This document shows, piece by piece, positions 1 to 7,096 of a DNA stretch of 11,791 bases. A program made the position numbers and the translations under genes. Each line of letters starts with the position of its first letter. Positions within the stretch are counted from its first letter, which is position 1. The DNA is taken from positions 1 to 11,791 of the forward strand of contig JAHIEN010000013.1 in NCBI GenBank assembly GCA_018901615.1. The letters are read 5' to 3'. A model generated the notes under the pieces. It had not been told where the DNA came from. It did not search any database and saw only the letters and a list, made by a program, of their open reading frames with translations. Source of the stretch: Candidatus Omnitrophota bacterium. Lineage in GTDB: Bacteria > Omnitrophota > Gorgyraeia > Gorgyraeales > Gorgyraeaceae.

Positions 1-84
1 ATCGAAGACAAAGAGCGGGAAATTTCTCAGTGCCGAACGGCCCAAGCCAGATTGAAAGACAAGGTGAATAGCTATCTCAATTAA
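1..84 (+). CDS. 3' end of an unidentified gene (partial)
   Basis: Frame 1 of the plus strand is open from the left edge to a TAA at 82-84 and gives 27 residues ending in KDKVNSYLN. The peptide is highly charged (EDKERE, RLKDK) and looks helical or coiled-coil, typical of a soluble protein C-terminus. It would be convergent with btuD, with 17 bases between the two stop codons, and would be the only plus-strand gene in the window. The other two plus frames are also open for much of this short distance, so the call rests on composition and on the neat fit against the btuD stop. Nothing can be said about function. Confidence 0.42.
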   Translation: MEDKEREISQCRTAQARLKDKVNSYLN

Positions 85-101
85 AACTTGATATAACAAA
101 A

Positions 102-878
102 TTAGCGTTTCACCAGGAACACATGCGGGCGGGAGGTAATAGGGTTCTCCTTGACTATTACACAGGTCTTGTAGACCTCTTCTATTATCTTGTAATCCAG
201 GACTTCGACGGGTGTGCCCCGCTTCTTTATCCTGCCATCACTCAATAAGATCAACTTGTCGCAATACTCAGAAGCCAGGTTTAAGTCATGCAGTACCGTC
301 ACAATAGTCAAGCCCTGCTGTATATTGAGCTTTTTCAGTAATGAGAATATCTCGACCTGATGGCTTATATCCAGATGAGTCGTGGGCTCATCCAGGAACA
401 GTATCTGTGGCTTTTGCGCGAGCGCTTTAGCGATAATCACGCGCTGGCGCTCGCCCCCGCTCAGTTCATCTATGAACCTGTCTTTGAGATCCGTCGCGTC
501 CACGGCCTCAAGGGCATCAAGAGCGATCCCGATGTCTTCTTTTGACTCACACCCCAGCCTGTTTTTTATATAAGGGGTACGGCCCATCAACACGACATCC
601 ATTACCCTGAATGGAAACATAAAAACCATGTCCTGCGGCACGACACTGACTATCCTGGCCAGCTCTCTTAACGACATCTCTGATATGTTTTTGCCCTGCA
701 AGATTATCTTGCCATTATATGGGTTCAATATCCTGGTAGCCGTCCTGAGTAAAGTTGATTTACCAGAGCCATTAGGGCCAATGACCCCCAGGAAATCCCC
801 TCTATCAACATTAAAGGTGACATTGGTCAGGACCTTCTTTTTACAGTATCCGCTTGAAATATTTACAAAGTTCAGCAT
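102..878 (-). CDS. btuD: ABC transporter ATP-binding protein, corrinoid (BtuD-type)
   Basis: This is the cytoplasmic ATPase that powers a FecCD-type importer, here most likely for vitamin B12/corrinoids. The 258-residue protein is of normal length for the FecE/BtuD family. It shows a Walker A GPNGSGKST (34-42), Q-loop Q82, signature LSGGE (139-143), Walker B ILFLDEP (159-165) and switch H197 in VLHDLN. The ATG at 878 shares one base with the btuC stop (TAATG) and has no clear Shine-Dalgarno, so translation probably depends on reinitiation after btuC. It is the last gene of the cobO-btuF-btuC-btuD module. Substrate cannot be read from the ATPase alone, and haem or siderophore remain possible; the adjacent cobO argues for corrinoid. 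I see no terminator hairpin after its stop. Confidence 0.9.
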   Translation of the reverse strand: MLNFVNISSGYCKKKVLTNVTFNVDRGDFLGVIGPNGSGKSTLLRTATRILNPYNGKIILQGKNISEMSLRELARIVSVVPQDMVFMFPFRVMDVVLMGRTPYIKNRLGCESKEDIGIALDALEAVDATDLKDRFIDELSGGERQRVIIAKALAQKPQILFLDEPTTHLDISHQVEIFSLLKKLNIQQGLTIVTVLHDLNLASEYCDKLILLSDGRIKKRGTPVEVLDYKIIEEVYKTCVIVKENPITSRPHVFLVKR

Positions 879-1828
879 TATTTAAAATAGGCCTTTCTGG
901 ATTTTCTTAAGACATATATAAAAAAGGGAACACCCAAAAAAGCTGTAACCACGCCTACTGGTATCTCGCTTGGCGCAAGAATAGTCCTGGAAATAACATC
1001 GCACAACAATAGAAATATGCCGCCTATAATAAAAGACGATAAAATAAGCGTCCTATGGTCAGGGCCTACCATTCTCCTTGTAAGATGCGGCACCATCAGG
1101 CCAACGAAACCTATTATCCCGCACATTGAAACTATAATGCTTGTAATAAACGCGGCAAGGACCAGTAACAGTTTTTTTACACGGTCAATATTCACGCCAA
1201 GATGCATCGCTTCTTCTTCTCCCAGCGACAGGGCATTCAATTCTTTGGAAAACAGCATACTTAAAAATAAGGCAAGGCTGACCGTTATAGCTACTACAAA
1301 AACATGTATACCTTTATACACCTGTGTATTGCCCAATAGCCACCATATAATAGAATGGATCCTCGTCCCGGAAGATACAGAGATAAAGAACATCAATATA
1401 CTCGAAAAAAGCGCGTTGATCAAAATACCCGAAATAATCATGTTTTCGGAAGAAATCCTGCTATCCACTCTGGCAAGGCTGCATACAAGCGCTATAGTAA
1501 TGATCCCCCCAAGAAAAGCTGTGAGTCCAGCGAATACGGTTGAGAAAAATAAAAGCCCTATTACAGCACCCAGGCCCGCGCCGGAAGAAACACCCAGAAC
1601 ATACGGTTCTGACAAGGGGTTTCTCAATACGCTCTGCAAAATCACGCCTGCCACGCTCAGGCCCGCGCCTGCCACAACAGCCAGGATTGCTCTAAAAAAC
1701 CTGAGTTTTAATATCTCGAGGTATCTTCCCTCAAATATCCTGTCAAAAGGAATGCTTACAGAACCAATGAAACAACTTAAAACAATCAATACCACGAGTA
1801 AAAGTATAAATAGATTAACTCTTCTCAT
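878..1828 (-). CDS. btuC: ABC transporter permease, corrinoid (BtuC/FecCD family)
   Basis: This is an inner-membrane permease of the FecCD family, expected to work as a homodimer with BtuD and receive substrate from BtuF. The 316 residues are almost entirely hydrophobic segments. Family motifs are present: the N-terminal block around VILQSVLRNPLSEPYVLG (62-79) with SSGAGLGA (81-88), the cytoplasmic coupling region GEEEAMHLGVN (203-213), FVGLMVPHLTRRMVG (241-255), and the C-terminal EIPVGVVTAFLGVPFF (288-303). The ATG at 1828 overlaps the 3' end of btuF by 14 bases, with a CAGGT-like ribosome site inside btuF. Its size and order fit a complete, intact importer gene. The family also moves haem and siderophores, so the substrate is inferred from context. 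Confidence 0.92.
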   Translation of the reverse strand: MRRVNLFILLLVVLIVLSCFIGSVSIPFDRIFEGRYLEILKLRFFRAILAVVAGAGLSVAGVILQSVLRNPLSEPYVLGVSSGAGLGAVIGLLFFSTVFAGLTAFLGGIITIALVCSLARVDSRISSENMIISGILINALFSSILMFFISVSSGTRIHSIIWWLLGNTQVYKGIHVFVVAITVSLALFLSMLFSKELNALSLGEEEAMHLGVNIDRVKKLLLVLAAFITSIIVSMCGIIGFVGLMVPHLTRRMVGPDHRTLILSSFIIGGIFLLLCDVISRTILAPSEIPVGVVTAFLGVPFFIYVLRKSRKAYFK

Positions 1829-2603
1829 AAAATAACCTGTTCAGCTCCTCTATCGCGTCTATTATCCTTGGGCCAGGTCTCAATAATATATCCGGGTCCA
1901 TCCCTTTTATGATCCTTTTATTTTTTACCGCGTTGATTGACGAGGGAAAGCCTGACTGCCTTGAAAACCCCATATCTATTATTATATCTGGATCTCTTGC
2001 TATCAGTTCTTCCAGACTGAAGAGCCCTGAATCACTTCGTACGTCTCCCGCGATATTTTTACCTCCGGCGATCCTTATAACATCATCTATAAAAGAAGAC
2101 ACTGTCACCAGCGGATCATCAAAGAGCTGCACGAAGACTCTGGGCCTGGCGCCTTTTCTAACTCCAGGCAGATCCCTGGTCCTATTTTTAATACTTGCTA
2201 CTATTGAATCTGCCTGTCTTTTTCTATTAAAAATATTACCTACGCGCTGCATATCTTTCATCAGTTCCTCTACGTTTCCGGGTGAGACCCTGATAATCTT
2301 TATACCCTTGCTTTCCAGGTATTGCGCTTTATCTTCTGCCATCCCCGCGTTTGTCAGGATATAATCCGGCTTCAACAAAATAATCTTTTCTATATTCGGC
2401 CTTAAAAATGTGCCTATGCGCTCTATCTCTTTTACCTCATCCGGATAATTGGAATATTCATCGACAGCCACGACAGAATCGCCCAGCCCCAGCGCAAACA
2501 GGATCTCTGTTGTATTCGGCGCCAGAGAGATTATCCTGAACTCCCGCGCATAAGCCATTGCCGCGATAAACAAAACCAGTATTAAAAACAATGCCTTTTT
2601 CAA
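1815..2603 (-). CDS. btuF: Periplasmic corrinoid-binding protein (BtuF-type)
   Basis: This is the substrate-binding protein of the ABC importer, class III (TroA/BtuF fold). Residues 1-19 form a Sec signal peptide (basic KK, hydrophobic core, AYA cleavage site) with no lipobox cysteine, so the mature protein should be free in a periplasm. SLAPNTTEILFALG (26-39) is the family's first strand and helix, SNYP (51-54) follows, and DPDILLRPGPRIIDAI (236-251) resembles the BtuF C-terminal segment with its PRI motif. The start is TTG at 2603, overlapping the cobO stop as TTGA. It is preferred because it gives a perfect signal peptide and a 4-base overlap. The 262-residue length is close to E. coli BtuF. 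Specificity for B12 is inferred from cobO and from BtuF-like sequence at both ends. Confidence 0.85.
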   Translation of the reverse strand: MKKALFLILVLFIAAMAYAREFRIISLAPNTTEILFALGLGDSVVAVDEYSNYPDEVKEIERIGTFLRPNIEKIILLKPDYILTNAGMAEDKAQYLESKGIKIIRVSPGNVEELMKDMQRVGNIFNRKRQADSIVASIKNRTRDLPGVRKGARPRVFVQLFDDPLVTVSSFIDDVIRIAGGKNIAGDVRSDSGLFSLEELIARDPDIIIDMGFSRQSGFPSSINAVKNKRIIKGMDPDILLRPGPRIIDAIEELNRLFYEKS

Positions 2604-3118
2604 TATTCCACGCCCTGCCTTGCCCCTATTTTTTTTCTAAAAGGGTGCTTTTTGTCAATCATAAGAGTCACATAATCCGCATAGCCTTCTATGTCAGAAA
2701 TATCCCCCCTGCCCGTAAGGATAAGCTCTACTCTGTCAGGCGCAGACTTCAACAGGCTCAGAAAACCCTTGTGATTTATAAAACCCTGGTCTACGGCATT
2801 TATGATCTCGTCCAGCACCACCATATCGTATTTTTTACCCAGGACAGTCTTTTTAGCTATCTCAAAATCTCTTTTTATGTCTCTCTTTAATTTTACTACT
2901 GATACGGGCGAGGTTTCAAACAAGGGATGTCTCTGCTCAAACCTGACTAGTTTCAGGCCTTTGATCTTCTCTGCAATAACCTGCTCTCCGCACAAGAGCT
3001 TTCTGGGTTTCAAGAATTGAAATATAATGACATTAAGGCCCTGGCCACAAGCCCGCATTGCCATGCCAAAGGCCGAAGTAGTCTTTCCTTTTCCATTGCC
3101 TGTATATATGTGTATCAT
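2600..3118 (-). CDS. cobO: Cob(I)alamin adenosyltransferase (CobO/BtuR type)
   Basis: This enzyme transfers the adenosyl group of ATP to cob(I)alamin or related corrinoids, making the coenzyme form used by B12-dependent mutases and reductases. The 172 residues show the P-loop TGNGKGKTT (6-14), the acidic segment YDMVVLDEIINAVD (97-110), VELILTGRGD (130-139) and the diagnostic end KHPFRKK..ARQGVEY (157-172). It lacks the N-terminal extension of about 25 residues seen in enterobacterial BtuR, so it belongs to the short CobO form. The ATG at 3118 follows AAGG four bases upstream. A 12-bp inverted repeat lies immediately 5' of this ribosome site. It overlaps btuF by 4 bases and so is the first gene of a salvage and uptake module. 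Confidence 0.93.
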   Translation of the reverse strand: MIHIYTGNGKGKTTSAFGMAMRACGQGLNVIIFQFLKPRKLLCGEQVIAEKIKGLKLVRFEQRHPLFETSPVSVVKLKRDIKRDFEIAKKTVLGKKYDMVVLDEIINAVDQGFINHKGFLSLLKSAPDRVELILTGRGDISDIEGYADYVTLMIDKKHPFRKKIGARQGVEY

Positions 3119-3125
3119 TTTACCT

Positions 3126-3164
3126 TAACTTGACAAAACGAGTATTGCGCGATTTGTCAAGTTA
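3126..3164. repeat. Perfect 12-bp inverted repeat before cobO
   Basis: The arms TAACTTGACAAA (3126-3137) and TTTGTCAAGTTA (3153-3164) are exact reverse complements separated by 15 bases. The right arm includes the stop codon of the upstream membrane-protein gene; the left arm ends next to the cobO ribosome site (AAGG, then ATG at 3118). There is no T-run after the stem in the direction of transcription, so it is not a standard intrinsic terminator. It could be a repressor operator or an RNA hairpin controlling cobO translation. Each arm also contains a TTGACA-type hexamer, but I see no good -10 at a proper distance. Confidence 0.8.
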
Positions 3165-3662
3165 GAGATTAGCCTTGCCTAATAATGTCAGGGTTGTGAC
3201 TATTACAGCTGCTATTATAACGCCTGCCGAGGCTGCGAGAAATGTCGGCAAGAACCGCATGCGCAAAAGAGACGCTATCAGGCATCCTGTCCACACGCCT
3301 GTGCCTGGAAATGGTATGCCTACAAAAAGCATTAGCCCTATTGCCTCGTATCTCTCTATCAGCCCGGCGCGCTTCTTTGCCCTTGCGAACAACCATTCGA
3401 AAAATCTCTGCATGCGCGGGGTCCTGCTGAAAAACCTTGAAACAGGCTCCAGCAAAAAATATATCGGAGCTACAGGCAGAATATTCCCTATGATGGAAAG
3501 AAAAAACGTGACCTTTACGCCCTGCCCCAGGATCAGTATTCCTATAGGTATAGACGCCCTAAGCTCAGTAACTGGCAATGTGCTCAAAAATACGATCATT
3601 GCCTTTGGCGATAGGTTAAATGAGGATAAAAAGTTATACATATATTCTTGCATGTTAATCAC
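3162..3662 (-). CDS. Small integral membrane protein, COG2426 'small multi-drug export' family
   Basis: This 166-residue protein has about four to five hydrophobic segments and the two conserved blocks of the PF06695/COG2426 family: LPVTELRASIPIG (29-41) and VGIPFPGTGVWTGCLIA (114-130). A basic, amphipathic stretch (about 75-105) lies between the membrane halves. The family is named for drug export, but to my knowledge a transport function is poorly supported; the paired half-repeats resemble the DedA superfamily. I therefore give no substrate. The GTG at 3662 directly follows the pcm stop and has GAGGGG nine bases upstream. The in-frame ATG at 3653 would put that site 18 bases away, so GTG is preferred. 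It is most likely coupled to pcm translation. Confidence 0.82.
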   Translation of the reverse strand: MINMQEYMYNFLSSFNLSPKAMIVFLSTLPVTELRASIPIGILILGQGVKVTFFLSIIGNILPVAPIYFLLEPVSRFFSRTPRMQRFFEWLFARAKKRAGLIERYEAIGLMLFVGIPFPGTGVWTGCLIASLLRMRFLPTFLAASAGVIIAAVIVTTLTLLGKANL

Positions 3663-4331
3663 TTATTCAAACCCCTCGCTCCACCCATATTTCCCTATAA
3701 GCGGCACAAAGACACAGCCTGTTTTATCGCTCTTTGTAACACAGCCTTTTTCAGATTTCTCGACCAATATAAGACGCTGACTGGCCCTGGGCCCTACAGG
3801 TATTACTAGTTTTCCGCCTGCCGCCAGCTGGTCGATTAACGGGCCCGGGACATCAGGAGAACTGGCTGTAACAATAATCTTGTCAAAAGGCGCAAATTCC
3901 TGCCATCCAAGAGTCCCGTCTCCGACCTTTACGCGGATATTGCCATAGCCAAGCTCGCTTAAAATCCCCTTTGCCCTTTCTGCCAGGACATCTATGCATT
4001 CAACTGAAAAAACCTCTTTCGCAAGTTCAGCCAATATAGCTGTCTGGTATCCGGAACCTGTGCCTATTTCCAGGACCCTGTCAGTTTTTTTAGCTTCAAT
4101 GAGCTGTACCATAAGCGCGGCCATATACGGCTGTGATATGGTCTGGCCGCTGCCTATCTCGAGAGGAAAATCTCCGTATGCCTCCTTATTATTCGAGGTC
4201 TCTATAAACTTGTGGCGGGGGGTATTTTTAAAGACATCGAGTACCTTTTTGTCACTTATATCCCGCCCCAGCAGCTGTTCTCTTACCATCTGGTGACGAA
4301 AATGTTCAAGTGTTTTTTCGCAGAGATTCAT
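3663..4331 (-). CDS. pcm: Protein-L-isoaspartate O-methyltransferase
   Basis: This enzyme methylates L-isoaspartyl residues with S-adenosylmethionine, starting the repair of aged proteins in the cytoplasm. The 222 residues match the family length. Visible motifs are GQTISQP (62-68, isoAsp-binding loop), motif I VLEIGTGSGYQT (86-97), the acidic E111 following it in the SAM site, GDGT (137-140), FDKIIVTA (149-156) and VPLIGKYGW (209-217). The ATG at 4331 overlaps the end of the GT2 gene by 26 bases and has no clear Shine-Dalgarno. Met15 at 4289 is an alternative, but the first start keeps the helix normally present before the MVREQL segment. It sits between envelope genes and a small membrane protein, with no obvious functional link. 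Confidence 0.94.
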   Translation of the reverse strand: MNLCEKTLEHFRHQMVREQLLGRDISDKKVLDVFKNTPRHKFIETSNNKEAYGDFPLEIGSGQTISQPYMAALMVQLIEAKKTDRVLEIGTGSGYQTAILAELAKEVFSVECIDVLAERAKGILSELGYGNIRVKVGDGTLGWQEFAPFDKIIVTASSPDVPGPLIDQLAAGGKLVIPVGPRASQRLILVEKSEKGCVTKSDKTGCVFVPLIGKYGWSEGFE

Positions 4332-5007
4332 ATATAATGAACCGCGTAAACCTTAACGTGTCTAAAAAAGGATTGATCTGGCTGGACTGGCCCTGGTAAA
4401 TCGAATCTATTTCAACAGAGGCTACCCTTAAATCCCGCCTCTTTGCCTCCAGGAGTATCTCTGATTCTATCTCGTATTTCACGGTCTTAAGAGACATATT
4501 TTCTATCGCATACCTGGACAGGAGTCTGTATCCGCACTGTGAATCGTTTATTTTCTTGCCTAATATCAGGGATATTATAAAAGACATAAAACTGTTAGTG
4601 CTCCTTCTGATAAAAGGCATCTTTCTAGGGTTGTTCATTCTGTTACCCAGGACAATATCAGCCCCTGATCGCTTGTATTCTTCCAGGAATTTGTCTATTT
4701 CCTTGAAATCATGCTGTCCGTCTCCGTCCATTGTAATAACCGCGTCACAGCCTTCCTGCAGGACATACTCAAAGCCTTCTCTTATACATCTGCCTTTTCC
4801 GACATTATTAGAATGCAATATCAATTCAGCGCCGTGCCTGTTTGCCTCTATGACTGTACTGTCTCTTGACCCGTCGTCCACAACAACAACCCTAAAACCC
4901 TTGATCAGCAGGCCCTTGACAATATGCCCGATGGTCTTAGCTTCATTGTATGTTGGTATGACTACAAATATGTTTGCTCCGTGCCAAATCTTGTTATCGT
5001 TGTTCAC
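4306..5007 (-). CDS. GT2 glycosyltransferase, polyprenyl-phosphate mannose/glucose synthase (DPM1) type
   Basis: This is a GT-A fold family 2 glycosyltransferase of 233 residues. Motifs are PTYNEA (18-23), the nucleotide-binding DDGSRD (44-49), the metal-binding DGDGQHD (94-100), GNRM (121-124) and SQCGYRLL (156-163). The layout and length resemble DPM1-like enzymes, which load a sugar from a nucleotide sugar onto polyprenyl phosphate. The C-terminus has no transmembrane pair, as in the soluble DPM1 type. Donor and acceptor are unknown. The start is GTG at 5007: AGAGAGG lies ten bases upstream and an in-frame TAG lies 15 bases before it, so nothing longer is possible. It follows the acyltransferase by 73 bases and overlaps pcm by 26 bases. 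Confidence 0.88.
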   Translation of the reverse strand: MNNDNKIWHGANIFVVIPTYNEAKTIGHIVKGLLIKGFRVVVVDDGSRDSTVIEANRHGAELILHSNNVGKGRCIREGFEYVLQEGCDAVITMDGDGQHDFKEIDKFLEEYKRSGADIVLGNRMNNPRKMPFIRRSTNSFMSFIISLILGKKINDSQCGYRLLSRYAIENMSLKTVKYEIESEILLEAKRRDLRVASVEIDSIYQGQSSQINPFLDTLRFTRFIIYESLRKNT

Positions 5008-5080
5008 AATAAATAGACCTCTCTAGGCACTTAGATATTTCAAGCACTACCCGCTCTTCATCAAAGATTTGGCGCGGGGT

Positions 5081-5962
5081 TCATAAAACAACCGCTCCTG
5101 CCGTATCTTCCCAAAATCTTCTAAATACAAGCCACTGTCCAGGATACTGCCTGATACAATCCTCCATTACTGATACAAAAATCTCTGTTGCCTTTTTTAT
5201 AGCATCATCTCTCGAGACGCCGGATTTTTCATTAACCTCTATAGGGCTTCCGAATATAAATTTATAATTCGTCCTGCCGTCTCTTATAAAAAAACTCGGC
5301 ACTACTGGCGCGCCTGTCTTTAGGCTCAGGGCAGCCGGCCCCTTGGGGATACTTGCTGGGATACCAAAAAAATCCACCATTACGCCGGAATTAGTAAAAT
5401 CCCTGTCGCCCGCAAGGGCAAGGATCCCGTTATTAGACAGGGCCGAAATACAGCGTTTCATGATAGAATTTACAGCTATGGCCTTCAAACCTTTTTTCTC
5501 TCTTTGCCTGGTAAAAAAATTATTTATATTTTCATGTTTATGGATAAGCACGACCGCGCTTATATCGTATCCTAACATGGCCGTAACTACACCGCCCATT
5601 TCCCAGTTTCCTATATGACAGGTAAGGGCGATCACCCCTTTGTTTTTCTTTAGCGCGCTGTCGAGATTCTCGCGGCCAATAACCTTTACCTTCTTGTCTA
5701 CTTCTTCCCTGGTGAGCCTGGGTATCCTGAAAAAATCAACCAGGTATGTCCCAAAGCTCCTGAAGACATCCCTGGTCAACATCTTACATTCTTTGATATC
5801 TTTTTTCAGCACAATGCTTAAGTTTTGCGCTACCGCCTCTCTGTCTTTAACGGCAAGGGCGTACTGCACGTCAGAACACCTCTCTGCCAGCCAGTAAGCG
5901 CCTTCCAGCGGCAACACATTCGACAGGAAATATCCCAGTTTATACAACAAATAGAAGAACAT
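5081..5962 (-). CDS. Lysophospholipid/lipid A-type acyltransferase (LpxL/HtrB family)
   Basis: This is a membrane-associated acyltransferase of the LpxL/HtrB/PatA family (PF03279), moving a fatty acyl chain from acyl-ACP or acyl-CoA to a glycolipid. The 293 residues fit the family. The catalytic HX4E appears as HIGNWE (116-121). AGDRD (184-188), DFFGIPASIPKGPAALSL (197-214) and the closing YPGQWLVFRRFW (273-284) are typical. A hydrophobic N-terminus (1-18) probably anchors it at the inner membrane. It starts 12 bases after a UgtP-type glycosyltransferase, so its acceptor may be a glycosyl-diacylglycerol or lipid A precursor; the sequence alone does not tell which. It has no strong ribosome site and may be coupled to the gene before it. 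Confidence 0.88.
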   Translation of the reverse strand: MFFYLLYKLGYFLSNVLPLEGAYWLAERCSDVQYALAVKDREAVAQNLSIVLKKDIKECKMLTRDVFRSFGTYLVDFFRIPRLTREEVDKKVKVIGRENLDSALKKNKGVIALTCHIGNWEMGGVVTAMLGYDISAVVLIHKHENINNFFTRQREKKGLKAIAVNSIMKRCISALSNNGILALAGDRDFTNSGVMVDFFGIPASIPKGPAALSLKTGAPVVPSFFIRDGRTNYKFIFGSPIEVNEKSGVSRDDAIKKATEIFVSVMEDCIRQYPGQWLVFRRFWEDTAGAVVL

Positions 5963-5974
5963 AATATTCTAGCA

Positions 5975-7096
5975 CTACATATTCAGCAACAACTCAGCAA
6001 TATCCATTGCCGCATTGGGCTTCTTGAGTTCAGCCGCTCGCGTTCTCATCTCCATCAGCTTGTTGTTACTTTTCAGCAACAACTCCTTTACAAGCGCGGC
6101 TATGTCCTCGCGATCTTGCGCGCGCAACGCAACACCCTGGCTCAAGAGAAACTCTGTATTTTTCAGTTCCTGGCCAGGTATTGGCCGCACGATAATCATC
6201 GGCAGATCCTTGGCCAGCGCCTCTGTTGTAGTAAGTCCGCCTGGCTTTGTTATGACCATGCTCGAAATCTCCATCAGCTCATCCACATTATCCACGTGCC
6301 CGAACACGACAAGCCTCTTTCGATATTTCCTGGCGCGCTTACTTAGTATATTTTCTAGTTTTGTATTGATCCCGCATATCACGGCAAGTTGAAAATCTAT
6401 CTCTATGCCTTCCAATGCGCTCACAATGCTTTCAACAGGACCCAACCCCTGGCTGCCGCCCATTATAAGCACGATTGGTTTTTTAGTGTCGAACCCCAGC
6501 TTATCGCAAAGTTCGCGTTTGTCATGCTTTTTGCTGAATCTAAGGTCAATTGGCACGCCAAAGGTCTTTATCTTTAACGGGTTTATCCCATTTTTTATAA
6601 ACCTTGCCCTGCTTACCTCGGAAGGCATGACATAGTAATCTACATTCGGAAATATCCAATACGCATGCGGGGCATGGTCAGTCAATACACCCACCAGCGG
6701 CAGTTTAAGGTTAGAATTTCGCTTGTAATCAGCGACCATCCCGCACGGAAAGGCCTGTGTGCACACAACCGCGTCCGGCTTAAAGTCTTCCAGTAGTTTC
6801 TTTAGTTTTTTGGAATTAAACCTGTGGATCGCGTCCCTCATGCCCTGTACGCTCTTTAACACCTTTGGATTATCATAAAGATATTCCCAGACCTCCGGCT
6901 TATTGTGAATCACCGTCATGTAGGTCCTGTTTATTATCTTTTCAAGTATGGGGTTTGTGTAGCCAAAGGCATTGATATTAAGCGTCTGTGTATTCGGAGA
7001 GATCTGCTTAAGAGCTTTTTCAATAGCGCAGCTGGCCCTATGATGGCCGGAATTAGGCGTTATATACGCTAAGAGTATTCTTTTAGCCCCTTGCAT
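5975..7096 (-). CDS. Glycosyltransferase, MGDG synthase/UgtP-type (GT28-like)
   Basis: This 373-residue GT-B protein has the MGDG_synth-type N-domain and a MurG/GT28-like C-domain. The N-terminal SGHHRASCAI (16-25) matches the family's acceptor-side loop. GGSQGLG (213-219) and TKPGGLTTTEALAKDLPMI (283-301), followed by PGQE (307-310), form the UDP-sugar binding region. Relatives such as UgtP and plant MGD1 transfer glucose or galactose from UDP-sugar onto diacylglycerol at the membrane face. Its ATG overlaps the aminotransferase stop by 14 bases. An LpxL-type acyltransferase follows 12 bases after its own stop, suggesting a shared glycolipid product. Sugar, acceptor and processivity cannot be read from sequence. 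A MurG role is unlikely given the MGDG-type N-domain. Confidence 0.86.
   Translation of the reverse strand: MQGAKRILLAYITPNSGHHRASCAIEKALKQISPNTQTLNINAFGYTNPILEKIINRTYMTVIHNKPEVWEYLYDNPKVLKSVQGMRDAIHRFNSKKLKKLLEDFKPDAVVCTQAFPCGMVADYKRNSNLKLPLVGVLTDHAPHAYWIFPNVDYYVMPSEVSRARFIKNGINPLKIKTFGVPIDLRFSKKHDKRELCDKLGFDTKKPIVLIMGGSQGLGPVESIVSALEGIEIDFQLAVICGINTKLENILSKRARKYRKRLVVFGHVDNVDELMEISSMVITKPGGLTTTEALAKDLPMIIVRPIPGQELKNTEFLLSQGVALRAQDREDIAALVKELLLKSNNKLMEMRTRAAELKKPNAAMDIAELLLNM

Noticed and set aside
85..101. Terminator between btuD and the convergent left-edge gene
   Set aside because: Only 17 AT-rich bases separate the stops and no stem longer than 3 bp is visible.
1017..1835. Long plus-strand open frame opposite btuC
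   Set aside because: It is the mirror of a clear FecCD permease gene. Its translation has no recognisable domain and the btuC motifs fully explain the sequence.
3119..3161. Cobalamin riboswitch before cobO
   Set aside because: Only 43 bases are available, far fewer than the roughly 200 needed, and no B12-box-like GCCACTG sequence is found in a leader; the one match (near 5130) is inside the acyltransferase gene on the wrong strand.
5050..5078. Hairpin CCCGC/GCGGG between the acyltransferase and GT2 genes
   Set aside because: The stem is only 5 bp with a long uneven loop and no T-run in the direction of transcription, so neither terminator nor regulator can be supported.
5825..6346. Plus-strand open frame spanning the acyltransferase-glycosyltransferase junction
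   Set aside because: It is rich in Q, H and L with no domain, as expected for antisense reading of two well-supported minus-strand genes.
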